DNA of 49,611 nt, taken from contig NZ_CCDG010000103.1 of NCBI RefSeq assembly GCF_000723885.1, forward strand, positions 1-49,611. Direction: 5' to 3'. This DNA is from Paenibacillus camerounensis (lineage in GTDB: Bacteria; Bacillota; Bacilli; Paenibacillales; Paenibacillaceae). Every line of letters starts with the position of its first letter. Within the stretch, counting starts at the first letter, position 1. The translations under genes were made by a program, and so were the position numbers. Below are positions 1 through 8,763 of the stretch, piece after piece. Under the pieces are notes generated by a model. The model was not told the DNA's origin, did not search any database, and worked only from the letters and a program-made list of their open reading frames with translations.

Positions 1-48
1 ACGGTTACCGCCTTCTCTGAAGGACGGCATAGCCGTTTCTACTTGTAG
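1..48 (+). CDS. C-terminal tail of an unidentified upstream gene (partial)
   Basis: Frame 1 is open from the first base to a TAG at 46-48 and would encode the last 15 residues of a protein ending in HSRFYL. The open frame sits immediately before the ribosome site of the next gene, which is what a co-directional upstream gene would look like. It is too short to identify and may be chance. Confidence 0.3.
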   Translation, partial: TVTAFSEGRHSRFYL

Positions 49-74
49 CAAATGAATCGTAGGAGCGATAACTA

Positions 75-752
75 ATGATTGGAACGATTGTGAATACTGC
101 TGCAATTGTTATCGGCAGCATTGCGGGCAGTGTATTTAAAAAAGGGCTGAAAGAAGCCTATCAGGATATTCTTATGCAGGCTATGGGGCTGGCCGCAGCC
201 GCTCTTGGCATCAACGCCATCGCTCAGCATTTACCGGATAGTAAATACCCTGTATTGTTCATTGTCAGCCTGGCTCTTGGGGGTGTAATCGGACAGATGC
301 TTGATCTGGAGCAGCGCTTCAAAAATATGGTTTCAAAATTTTCGGCAGGCAATCTGGCGGAGGGTCTGTCCACTGCGATCCTGCTATTTTGCGTCGGAAC
401 AATGTCGATTATTGGTCCCATAGAAAGTGCTCTGAACGGCAACAATACCTACCTGTACACAAATGCCATCCTGGATGGAGTGACTTCTGTCGTGCTGGCC
501 TCCACATTCGGAATCGGGATTATCTGGTCCGCTGCGGTGCTTTTCTGCTGGCAGGGTTCAATCTATCTTCTGGCTAATGTGCTGACCGACTTTATATCAC
601 CTGTACTACTTACAGAAACTTCCATTGTAGGCGGAGTGCTGATCTTATGTGCGGGTCTGAGTATTCTTGGAGTACGAAGCTTTAAGACGATTAACCTGAT
701 TCCTGCACTGCTGATACCCATCATCTTTATTGCTGTTATGAGCTACACATAA
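75..752 (+). CDS. DUF554 family integral membrane protein (YdfK-like)
   Basis: A 225-residue protein with about seven hydrophobic segments and the Gly-rich, small-residue-rich pattern of DUF554 proteins such as B. subtilis YdfK, which are about this length. It begins MIGTIVNTAAIVIGSIAG, the usual opening of the family, and contains the conserved stretch around residues 105-125 (LFCVGTMSIIGPIESALNG). The function of the family is not established; it is a predicted membrane protein, possibly a transporter. The ATG at 75 follows an AGGAG at 61-65. It seems to be a single gene, since 181 bases separate it from the next one. The family assignment is fairly sure; nothing in the context suggests a substrate. 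Confidence 0.88.
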   Translation: MIGTIVNTAAIVIGSIAGSVFKKGLKEAYQDILMQAMGLAAAALGINAIAQHLPDSKYPVLFIVSLALGGVIGQMLDLEQRFKNMVSKFSAGNLAEGLSTAILLFCVGTMSIIGPIESALNGNNTYLYTNAILDGVTSVVLASTFGIGIIWSAAVLFCWQGSIYLLANVLTDFISPVLLTETSIVGGVLILCAGLSILGVRSFKTINLIPALLIPIIFIAVMSYT

Positions 753-933
753 CTAAACTACTGCAAATTTATTGAAATCCTATATTTCAGCATAAAAAGT
801 CATTAAATTATGATATAGCTCACATACCCAATTAGGTAAAATGAGGAATAATACCAATAAATAGCATTTTAATGTTCTTAAACGGGATTTACTAGGTGGT
901 GGTATGTCAAAAAAGAGGAAAGGATGAATCATT

Positions 934-1740
934 TTGGAATTGGATCTTAACGGGTTTAATGCAGATTCACTGGTACAAATGCTAAAGGCTTCCTTTACTT
1001 TAGAGAATTGGGACAGCATGCTCATTATCGCCGACAGACTATACACCGAGGTTAACACTTTCTATAAAATGAACCAGCAGGAGCGGATTGGCGAGAAGCG
1101 AGTAAGCTGCTTTGGCTTAACACGAAACATAGTCTATTACTTCGGATATAGCATGTGCCTAAAGGGAATTGCATTTGAAAAATTAGGACGTTATAACGAA
1201 GCCAGAGAATGTATAGCAATTTATAAGGATTTGGGCTGGATTAGAGGAATAGATGCCGACGGGCAGGAAGAAGTTAACTATTATCGCGAAATTGCCAAAG
1301 GGAATCAGTACATCATTGAGCTTAATGAAGGAAATGTATCTGTTCTACCTGATTACCTCGCATTTCTGCGTAATACCAGAGAAGAAATGATGCCCGGAGT
1401 ACTCTACATTCTGGATTCGGCTATTAAGTATAGATTCAGCGTTGATCATGTTCTGGAAGAGTTCAGTGAGCAGATTACAGCGATGGCTGAATACTATGAG
1501 ATACAAAGAAACATACGATATTACATTGATTATTCCTACTTAAAAGCAAGATATTTTTCAATCAATGACAAAGTTGACGATGCTTTAATTATAATTGTTC
1601 AGTCTTTAGCAACCTCAGTTAAACTAAAGGATGATAGAGGATTTAAAAAATTAGCAGCTCTCTTTGAGACACTCCGGGGACAAGCAACCTCCGAGCAGTT
1701 GGATAAGTATCTTGGAATAATGAAATCTATACTAGACTAG
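934..1740 (+). CDS. RRNPP/AimR-AloR-like TPR receptor lacking a DNA-binding domain
   Basis: A 268-residue all-helical protein. It resembles the C-terminal, peptide-sensing part of the Paenibacillus HTH-TPR regulators of the RRNPP group (Rap, NprR, PlcR, AimR/AloR). Landmarks are the NWDSMLIIADRLY repeat near residues 24-36, the KGIAFEKLGRYNEAREC TPR-like helix pair near 77-93, and the DYLAFLRNTREEMMPG segment near 139-154. The N-terminal XRE-type helix-turn-helix expected in regulators of this family is absent: the frame is closed by a TGA at 925-927, just upstream. The start is a TTG at 934 with GAGGAAAGGA at 915-924; an ATG at 924 leads only to a very short frame. The secreted-peptide gene follows 14 bases after its stop, the arrangement of receptor-pheromone cassettes. 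By analogy it would bind the re-imported peptide and act on a protein partner, as Rap proteins do. The partner is unknown. Confidence 0.72.
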   Translation: MELDLNGFNADSLVQMLKASFTLENWDSMLIIADRLYTEVNTFYKMNQQERIGEKRVSCFGLTRNIVYYFGYSMCLKGIAFEKLGRYNEARECIAIYKDLGWIRGIDADGQEEVNYYREIAKGNQYIIELNEGNVSVLPDYLAFLRNTREEMMPGVLYILDSAIKYRFSVDHVLEEFSEQITAMAEYYEIQRNIRYYIDYSYLKARYFSINDKVDDALIIIVQSLATSVKLKDDRGFKKLAALFETLRGQATSEQLDKYLGIMKSILD

Positions 1741-1754
1741 GGAGGATTCATGTT

Positions 1755-1901
1755 ATGAAAAAAACATTTATACTCGTTGTCACAGTAATCGCCTTGCTTA
1801 GTGTAAATGCTGCCGCAGTCAGTGCGGATAGCAGCACAACCGTTCCTTTAACCGGTAAAGGCGGCATTTTTGTACCACTTGGCCATGGTGTTGATCATTA
1901 A
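1755..1901 (+). CDS. Phr/AloP-like secreted signalling peptide precursor (48 aa)
   Basis: A 48-codon gene starting at ATG 1755 and ending at TAA 1899-1901. GGAGGATT at 1741-1748 begins directly after the stop of the receptor gene, so the two are probably translated together. The product has a lysine-rich start (MKK), a hydrophobic core at residues 4-22 and a Sec-type site after V22-S23-A24, leaving a 24-residue exported part. That part holds two similar blocks, VPLTGKGG (30-37) and VPLGHGVD (40-47), and ends in GHGVDH. Size, signal peptide and position match pheromone precursors of RRNPP systems, whose C-terminal few residues are released and re-imported by an oligopeptide permease. An ATG at 1750 gives only a two-codon frame. 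The mature form cannot be told from sequence alone. Confidence 0.72.
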   Translation: MKKTFILVVTVIALLSVNAAAVSADSSTTVPLTGKGGIFVPLGHGVDH

Positions 1902-1917
1902 AGAATATGATGCTTGG

Positions 1918-1950
1918 ACAAGCCCTGCAATTTATGCAGGGCTTGTTTTT
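1918..1950 (+). terminator. Intrinsic terminator of the receptor-peptide cassette
   Basis: A perfect 12-bp stem (ACAAGCCCTGCA at 1918-1929 with TGCAGGGCTTGT at 1935-1946) has a 5-base loop and is followed by a T-rich run. It lies 17 bases after the peptide stop codon and closes the two-gene unit. Confidence 0.9.
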
Positions 1951-2283
1951 ATTTTTACCCGTTAACTAAACAAAATAAAAATACCAAAAAAGTAAAATAG
2001 TCGATTTTAAGCTTAATCTGCATTTTTTTGCTAAGAATGCGCTCCCAATCTTTGATACACTTGTGCATAATTAGTGGCGGGATGTAGTATTGCAGAATTT
2101 TTCCGTTATCTTACAGGAGAAACCCCGCTTATATAAACGCTGCATGGGAAGGGAGTGATAAGCCTGGCAATAGTCTGATGTTTCCTGATTTGAGGATTAA
2201 TGCTGCAATGCTTTTCCAGGTTCTTATTTAGATTTCCCCTGATTTCTAAAATTGATTTTAGACAAATAGGAGGAGTTAAGCAC
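1951..2283. other. AT-rich intergenic region before the giant pectinase
   Basis: About 330 bases without a convincing gene. I see no promoter with both a good -35 and -10, and no cre-like box that I would defend. CATAAT at 2066-2071 lacks a -35 at the right distance. A frame open from an ATG at 2200 joins the enzyme gene but lacks a ribosome site and a sensible signal peptide start, so this stretch is read as untranslated leader. AGGAGG at 2268-2273 is the ribosome site for the ATG at 2284. Confidence 0.6.
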
Positions 2284-5200
2284 ATGGGTATAAATATTTC
2301 CGGCAGGAAATCAGCACTTGCATTCTGTATGTCAATTCTGATGATTATTTTGTTAGTGATTCCCCCGGCGCCGGCACATGCCGAGACATCCGGCGGCTCG
2401 CCGGCGCGTCAGGCTGAATATCTGGACCGCGGACTAGTGGCCGTACTGACTAACGGCGGAGTGTATTTGAGCTGGAGATACTTAAATACGGATTCAAATG
2501 AAATCGCTTTCAATGTATATAAAAACGGATATAAGGTTAATAGTTCGCCAATTACAGATTCTACGAACTATGTAGACACTACAGGAGCGGACAGCTCCCA
2601 ATACCAGATATCTACTATAATAGCGGGAAAAGAGCAAATCCAGCCTGAGACGGTTTCGGTTTGGCATAACAACTATCTGCCGATTCCGCTGGATAAACCT
2701 GCGGATGGACGCACCAAAGACGGCGGGACCTATTCCTATTATGCCGGGGATGCATCTGTGGGAGATCTTGATGGCGACGGAGAATATGAAATCGTTTTCT
2801 TGTGGAGCCCAAGCAATTCCAAAGATAATTCTCAGGCCGGATATACCGGCAACGTCTATATTGATGCTATTAAGCTGGACGGCACCAAGCTCTGGCGGGT
2901 TGACCTTGGTGTCAACATCCGTGCCGGTGCTCACTATACCCAGCTGATGGTCTATGACCTGGACGGCAATGGCAAGGCTGAAGTTGTGGTCAAAACTGCC
3001 GACGGCACCAAAGACGGCCAAGGCACTGTCATTGGTGACGGCAGCAAGGATTACCGTAATGACGGCGGGTATATCCTGAGCGGCCCGGAATTCCTCACTT
3101 TGTTCGACGGTGAGACAGGTGCTGCCGTATCCACTGTAGATTACATCCCGCCAAGAGGCGATGTAGCCGCATGGGGTGACGGTTACGGCAACCGTGTTGA
3201 CCGGTTCCTGGGCGGCATTGCCTATCTGGACGGCGTGAAGCCAAGCGTAGTGATGGCCCGCGGTTATTACACACGCACTGTACTGACAGCATACGACTTT
3301 GTGGGCGGCCAGCTGGTACAGCGCTGGACCTTTGATACAGATCAAGCCGGGAAAGAGTATGAGGGACAGGGCAATCACAACTTAAGTGTGCTGGATGCAG
3401 ACGGCGACGGCAAGGATGAAATTATGTACGGAGCGCTCGCTATTGACGACGACGGCACCCTGATGTACAGCACCGGACTCGGCCATGGTGATGCTATTCA
3501 TGCCGGCAAGCTTGATCCGAACCGCGAAGGCTATCAGGTATTCAGCGTACATGAGCACACGAATGCCGAATACGGGCTGGAGATGCGCGATGCTGCAACA
3601 GGAGAAATTATCTGGGGCCAGTATACCGGGAAGGATACCGGGCGCGGTATGTCAGCGGATATTGATCCGAACTACCCCGGATATGAATCGTGGGCTTCCA
3701 ATATTGTTAATGGACAAATGGACCCTTTGTCTAAAGGTTTTTCTGCAAACGGCGACGTCATCTATGAACAGAATGAGGTGCCTAAGAGCGCTAACTTTGC
3801 AATCTGGTGGGACGGGGATCTGCAGCGTGAGCTGTTTGATCATGACTGGAATAACACTACAGCCAAGGGAATTCCGCTCATATACAAATGGGATTATGAA
3901 AATAAGCAGCTAAAAGAATTGTTCCGGGCTACTGGCACTTTGACTAATAACCACACCAAAGGTACTCCGGCCCTTCAGGCGGATATCCTCGGTGACTGGC
4001 GCGAAGAGCTGCTGCTGCGCAGTGAAGACAGCTCCGAGTACAGGCTCTACACGACTACAATTCCAACCGCTTACAAAATTCCGACATTGATGCAGGACCC
4101 GGTATACCGGCTAGGCATTGCCTGGCAGAATGTCAGCTATAACCAGCCGCCGCATACCGGATTCTACCTTGGAACAGAAGCCACTGAATTCCCGAAAGCG
4201 AATCTTGCGCTGACCGGATCACAGCAATTGCCTGAGCAGGTCTATCACTTTGACTTTGGAACAGATGCAGCAGCCGGAGCTACCGCAGTACAGGATAAGC
4301 TATACACACAGGATTCAGGCTATGGCTTTGAGAGCATTAACGGTATCACAGTAGGGGCAGGACAGGTGACCTTGCCTGAAAATGCTAAATTCGCAGTTGA
4401 CCTGCCAGATGCCAATTATCAGGTGACACTAAAGCTGGGAGATACAGAGCGCGGCTCCAACGTGGGCGTGAAGTCAGAATTCGTCCAGAAGCTGGCCGTG
4501 ACCAGCTTGAATGCCGGGGAAACCCGTGAATTCTCATATGATGTTGCGCTGGTGGACGGCCAGCTGGAGTTTATTTTCACCGGAACGGCTATTGATGTAC
4601 AGGATATAATCATTTCAAAATACCCTGACAAAACGCCGGGCGATGCTGTAACCCTCTATATGGCCGGCGATTCAACCATGCAGTCCTACAGCAGTATCCA
4701 GGCTCCGCAGGAGGGCTGGGGCCAGCAGTTTGGACGCTATTTCGCAAATGGTGTAGTCGTCCAGAATGATGCGATCGGCGGCAGAAGCAGCAAATCCTTC
4801 ATGGTAGACGGCCGGCTGGATTCGATTCTGCAGCGGATTAAACCAGGCGATTATTTCTTCATTTCTTTCGGGCACAACGACGCAAGCGCAGGCATTCCTG
4901 AGCGTTACGCTTCGCCGGAGGATTACAAAACCTATCTGGCCCGTTATATTAATGGTGCCAGACAGCGCGGTGCCGAGCCGGTGCTGCTCACCCCGGTAGG
5001 CCGCAGAGATTTTAATACCGTAACCCAGGAATTCAACGTCAGCTTCCCTGAATATGTGAAGGCTGCCAAGGAAGTGGCCGAGGAGCTGAATGTGAAGCTG
5101 ATTGATCTGAGCCAGTTGAGCATTGCCTTTTATGACAAAATCGGTCTAAGTGCTTCTGAAAAAGTGTTCCTCTATGCTAATCCGGGGGAATATCCGAAGT

Positions 5201-8200
5201 ACCCTAACGGCGTAGGTGATAACACTCACTTCAGCAGCTATGGCGCAGGGGTTATCGCCGCACTTGTTGCAGGAGCGGTTAAAGAAATGGAATTAGACAT
5301 ATCCCCTTATGTGATTGATCCGGATATTACCGAGCCTGAGCCGGAACCGGAAATTCAGGTATATGAAGAGGATTTCGAAGGCGATCCGGCAGCAGTAAAG
5401 TATGCGCTGGTTAATGCGACGGGTATCGCCGGTACGATGTCGGGAACCGTTGTAGATCAGAGCGGCAATAAGGTGCTGTCTGTTAACGGATCAGGCTCAG
5501 GTAACCGGGCAAAGACGTTCCGGCTGTTCGATGCTGTTAACGGTGACATCGTGAAGGTGAATTTTGACTGGAATTCAGGCAATGTCAGTGCCACTCCGTC
5601 AGAGGGCCATCTGTCACTGCTGGACGGGAATGAGAACATCATCCTAACACTGCTGACCAAGACGGGAACTACAAGTCCCGGTACACAAATTCATTACTTT
5701 GTAGGCCCGTATACACCGGATTACGGAACAGGGACTACAGCTGTACCGGACGGCGGTGTTGCCACCAATATACTGAAGAATCAATGGGTTAACGTAGATC
5801 TCACTATTAATTTTGCCGAGAAAACTATGGATCTTACGTTGACCAGTCTGACAGACCCAAGCGTTACGCAGACTATTGAGGGTATAACCATGAATCAGGG
5901 GGTCTACGCGGATAACGTTAGAGCGCTGCGCTTCCTGGGAACGAGAAAAGGGGGTGGCGGTACACTGAACTGGACTACCCAGATTGATAACGTGCATATT
6001 GAAGGCAAAGAGCTGCCGCCGGTTGCAGGTGATCAGAAGGCGCTTGTTGCACTGCATACTGAGGTAAAAGCATTGAATCTGGCAGCCTATACCGAAGCAT
6101 CCAAGGCTGTTCTGCATAAAGCACTGGCGGCTGCCGAAGCCATCATCGGCACTGAAGCCACACAGGCGCAGGTCGATCATGCCTTTAATGTGCTTACGGT
6201 AGCAAAAGATTCACTGTCAACTGAACCTGCAGGTGAGATCCGCGGCTATAAGTTTGACTTTGGCTCCGGCAACGCGGCTGAAGGCTACACCAAAGTAGAC
6301 AGCAAGAGAGCTTATGTTGAAGGTAATGGCTACGGCTTTACGGATACCGCTCTGGTGCAGGATGCGAACCGGGAGACAGGAAATGATCTCACCGGGGATT
6401 TCACTAACGTGAACGGCAGCACCTTCCTGGTTGAAATGGAACCTGCCAACTACCGGGTAACTCTTACCATCGGAGATGCGCAGGAATCGACGAATGCCGG
6501 CGTTACCGTCGAACAAATGCCGAAGCTGCCGGCTGCGGCTATAGCAAAAGGCGAATTTAAAGAAGTCAGCTATGATATCGCGCTGATTGACGGCATCTTC
6601 ACCTTTGAATTCACCGGTGCCACTCCAAAGATCAACGCGATGACGCTTGAACGCCTGCCTGATAACGGCGCAGGTACTAAGCCTGTTATCTATCTCGCCA
6701 GTGATTCGACGGTGGCCAATTATGCAGAAAGCTATCGTCCGCAGGCAGGATGGGGCGAAAAGCTGGGCGGCTACTTCGACCTGGATCAGATTAGTGTCGA
6801 TAACCGTGCAGTCAGCGGGCTCAGCAGTAAAACCTTCCTCGTTGGCGGTTATCTGAACAATATCCTGCTGAACCTTCATGAAGGCGATTATCTGTTCATG
6901 CAGTGGTCCCATAATGACTCCACACCTTCCCGTCCGGAGCGTTATCTGACGCCGGAGCAATTCAAGGTGTATCTGAAGGATTATATTAACGGTACAGTGC
7001 AAAGAGGGGCAACCCCGGTTCTGGTAACTCCGGTTAACCGTCGTGATTTTACAGGTGAAGTGCTTAATAAGAGCTTCCCTGAGTATGTGAAGGCAATGAA
7101 GGAAACTGCACTGGAGACCGGAACCCTGCTGATTGATCTGAATCAGGTGAGCTGGGAGACCTTCCAGGAGCTTGGTACAGAAGGCACTAAAGACATCTTT
7201 ATGTGGGTAGGAACAACCGAAGACAATACGCATCTACAGGTAAATGGTGCAAATAAGGTAGCGGAAATGGTGGCACGGCTTGTACAGGAACTGAACATTC
7301 CGCTGTCTGCACTGGTAACTCTGGATGATCCTTCGGATAATGAAGCACCGCATACCACTGCGGCAGTGGAAGGACAGCTCTATAACGGCTGGTATACTTC
7401 GCCGGTTAAAGTAACCTTTACCGCGACAGATGAAGCTCCAGGTGTAGAAGCTACCTATTATCAGGTAGACGGCGGTGAAGCCGTGGCCGGAACGGAGCTG
7501 AGCCTGGAAGAAGAAGGCGTCCATCTCATTACCTACTGGAGCGTAGATCTGGAAGGCAATAAAGAGAATGCACAGACTCTGGAGGTACGGATCGACCTGG
7601 CACCGCCGGTTGTTGAGATCCAGGGGCAGAGCGAATATACAATTGACCAGCAGGTGGTCATTGGCTATTCCGCTGCCGATACAGTCTCCGGCGTGGAACA
7701 GCCTAACGGTGAAGTATTGAATACGCAGGCATATACCCTTGAGCCGGGCTTGAACACCGTAACAGCACTGGTATATGACCGTGCAGGCCAGGAGACTACA
7801 GTTGCTTTCAACTTTGGCGTTACGGCAACCTTCTCAAGCCTGACAGAGCTGACACGCACGTTTGCTGCCGGTTCAGAGGACCCTGGTGCTGCAGCACTTG
7901 CCGGCCAGCTCGCTGCGAAGCTGCAGGAAGCAGAGCAGGCGGCAATTGCCCGTAACGGCGCCAAAGCCCGCCAGCTGCTCACAGCTTACATGAGCGATGT
8001 AGACACGGCTGCTAATTCTGTATTTACCGGTGAGCAGGCAGCTGTACTGCATAAATGGGCTGCATGGCTCAGCCAGGCTACTCCGCTGGCGAACAGTGCG
8101 CCGGGAACGCCTGTCCTGTCCGATAATAACGGTCATGACACGGGCCTCAGAGACGGAGATTACACCATCACGATGAATCTCTGGTGGGGAAATAACGGCA

Positions 8201-8673
8201 CTAAGTTCAAGCTGTACGAGGACGGTAAGCTGGTTAAGGAAGTATCATTGTCTGACCAGTCCCCGGCTGCCCAATCCGTGCAGGTGGACATCACCGGCAA
8301 GAAGAACGGAACTTATGTTTATACCGGCGAACTCATTAATGCACTTGGAATTACGAAGAGTGCTCCGTTGACTGTGAATGTTACAGACGCCTCGCCGGGC
8401 CAAGCGGTATTGTCTAATGACAACTGGGATGGAGACGGCAGCTTCAACGTCACTATGAATCTGTGGTGGGGAACCAACGCAACCGGATACAGGCTATATG
8501 AGAACGGCAAGCTGGTGGACACACAGGTCCTTCAGTCCCGTTCGCCTGGTGCCCAGTCAGCTGTAACAGCAATCTCAGGCAAAGCTGCCGGAACCTATGA
8601 ATACGAGGCGGTGTTAAGCAATGCAGGCGGGGAAACCCGGACGGTGAAGATGATTGTGACAGTTAAGAAATAA
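2284..8673 (+). CDS. Secreted multidomain PL11 rhamnogalacturonan lyase with two CE12-like acetylesterase domains
   Basis: A 2129-residue exported enzyme for the rhamnogalacturonan-I backbone of pectin. The chosen start, ATG 2284, follows AGGAGG at 2268-2273 and gives a signal peptide cut near AHA33. Residues about 40-630 form a PL11 lyase (YesW/YesX family) with Ca-site motifs of the DxDGDG type (for example DLDGDGEYE and DADGDGKDE). A jelly-roll-like domain (about 652-780) precedes an SGNH hydrolase (about 789-1010) with GDST (Ser797), GHND and DNTH (Asp979/His982). After a lectin-like domain (about 1025-1240) and a FIVAR-like helix pair, the jelly-roll plus SGNH unit repeats, with SDST (Ser1475), SHND and DNTH (Asp1647/His1650). 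Then come Ig-like domains, a FIMAH-like helical domain (about 1850-1936) and two C-terminal ChiA-N/Fn3-like repeats (NLWWG). No S-layer or LPXTG anchor is seen. Lyase and deacetylase in one chain would clear acetyl groups ahead of the lyase. Confidence 0.92.
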   Translation: MGINISGRKSALAFCMSILMIILLVIPPAPAHAETSGGSPARQAEYLDRGLVAVLTNGGVYLSWRYLNTDSNEIAFNVYKNGYKVNSSPITDSTNYVDTTGADSSQYQISTIIAGKEQIQPETVSVWHNNYLPIPLDKPADGRTKDGGTYSYYAGDASVGDLDGDGEYEIVFLWSPSNSKDNSQAGYTGNVYIDAIKLDGTKLWRVDLGVNIRAGAHYTQLMVYDLDGNGKAEVVVKTADGTKDGQGTVIGDGSKDYRNDGGYILSGPEFLTLFDGETGAAVSTVDYIPPRGDVAAWGDGYGNRVDRFLGGIAYLDGVKPSVVMARGYYTRTVLTAYDFVGGQLVQRWTFDTDQAGKEYEGQGNHNLSVLDADGDGKDEIMYGALAIDDDGTLMYSTGLGHGDAIHAGKLDPNREGYQVFSVHEHTNAEYGLEMRDAATGEIIWGQYTGKDTGRGMSADIDPNYPGYESWASNIVNGQMDPLSKGFSANGDVIYEQNEVPKSANFAIWWDGDLQRELFDHDWNNTTAKGIPLIYKWDYENKQLKELFRATGTLTNNHTKGTPALQADILGDWREELLLRSEDSSEYRLYTTTIPTAYKIPTLMQDPVYRLGIAWQNVSYNQPPHTGFYLGTEATEFPKANLALTGSQQLPEQVYHFDFGTDAAAGATAVQDKLYTQDSGYGFESINGITVGAGQVTLPENAKFAVDLPDANYQVTLKLGDTERGSNVGVKSEFVQKLAVTSLNAGETREFSYDVALVDGQLEFIFTGTAIDVQDIIISKYPDKTPGDAVTLYMAGDSTMQSYSSIQAPQEGWGQQFGRYFANGVVVQNDAIGGRSSKSFMVDGRLDSILQRIKPGDYFFISFGHNDASAGIPERYASPEDYKTYLARYINGARQRGAEPVLLTPVGRRDFNTVTQEFNVSFPEYVKAAKEVAEELNVKLIDLSQLSIAFYDKIGLSASEKVFLYANPGEYPKYPNGVGDNTHFSSYGAGVIAALVAGAVKEMELDISPYVIDPDITEPEPEPEIQVYEEDFEGDPAAVKYALVNATGIAGTMSGTVVDQSGNKVLSVNGSGSGNRAKTFRLFDAVNGDIVKVNFDWNSGNVSATPSEGHLSLLDGNENIILTLLTKTGTTSPGTQIHYFVGPYTPDYGTGTTAVPDGGVATNILKNQWVNVDLTINFAEKTMDLTLTSLTDPSVTQTIEGITMNQGVYADNVRALRFLGTRKGGGGTLNWTTQIDNVHIEGKELPPVAGDQKALVALHTEVKALNLAAYTEASKAVLHKALAAAEAIIGTEATQAQVDHAFNVLTVAKDSLSTEPAGEIRGYKFDFGSGNAAEGYTKVDSKRAYVEGNGYGFTDTALVQDANRETGNDLTGDFTNVNGSTFLVEMEPANYRVTLTIGDAQESTNAGVTVEQMPKLPAAAIAKGEFKEVSYDIALIDGIFTFEFTGATPKINAMTLERLPDNGAGTKPVIYLASDSTVANYAESYRPQAGWGEKLGGYFDLDQISVDNRAVSGLSSKTFLVGGYLNNILLNLHEGDYLFMQWSHNDSTPSRPERYLTPEQFKVYLKDYINGTVQRGATPVLVTPVNRRDFTGEVLNKSFPEYVKAMKETALETGTLLIDLNQVSWETFQELGTEGTKDIFMWVGTTEDNTHLQVNGANKVAEMVARLVQELNIPLSALVTLDDPSDNEAPHTTAAVEGQLYNGWYTSPVKVTFTATDEAPGVEATYYQVDGGEAVAGTELSLEEEGVHLITYWSVDLEGNKENAQTLEVRIDLAPPVVEIQGQSEYTIDQQVVIGYSAADTVSGVEQPNGEVLNTQAYTLEPGLNTVTALVYDRAGQETTVAFNFGVTATFSSLTELTRTFAAGSEDPGAAALAGQLAAKLQEAEQAAIARNGAKARQLLTAYMSDVDTAANSVFTGEQAAVLHKWAAWLSQATPLANSAPGTPVLSDNNGHDTGLRDGDYTITMNLWWGNNGTKFKLYEDGKLVKEVSLSDQSPAAQSVQVDITGKKNGTYVYTGELINALGITKSAPLTVNVTDASPGQAVLSNDNWDGDGSFNVTMNLWWGTNATGYRLYENGKLVDTQVLQSRSPGAQSAVTAISGKAAGTYEYEAVLSNAGGETRTVKMIVTVKK

Positions 8674-8708
8674 GGCTAGGCAACCCGTACAGCATTTCAG
8701 CCTGAACT

Positions 8709-8748
8709 AAGCCCAGTGGAACGGCCATACCGTTTCATTGGGCTTTTT
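8709..8748 (+). terminator. Intrinsic terminator after the pectinase gene
   Basis: A 16-bp stem (8709-8724 with 8730-8745, G-U and mismatch allowed) around a CCATA loop, followed by T residues. It sits between the convergent pectinase and WYL-regulator genes and could serve both. Confidence 0.85.
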
Positions 8749-8763
8749 ATCTGCAACTAAAGG

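Noticed and set aside
773..789. TGAAAT-N5-ATTTCA palindrome after the DUF554 gene
   Set aside because: Short and AT-rich with no T tract; neither a terminator nor an operator can be supported.
2494..3378. A 294-codon minus-strand frame inside the PL11 region
   Set aside because: It is complementary to a strongly conserved lyase domain and shows no motif of its own.
6217..7233. A 338-codon open frame on the minus strand inside the giant pectinase gene
   Set aside because: It is antisense to the second jelly-roll/SGNH unit, has no ribosome site or recognisable domain, and its composition (many Ile, His, Cys) is that of a shadow frame.
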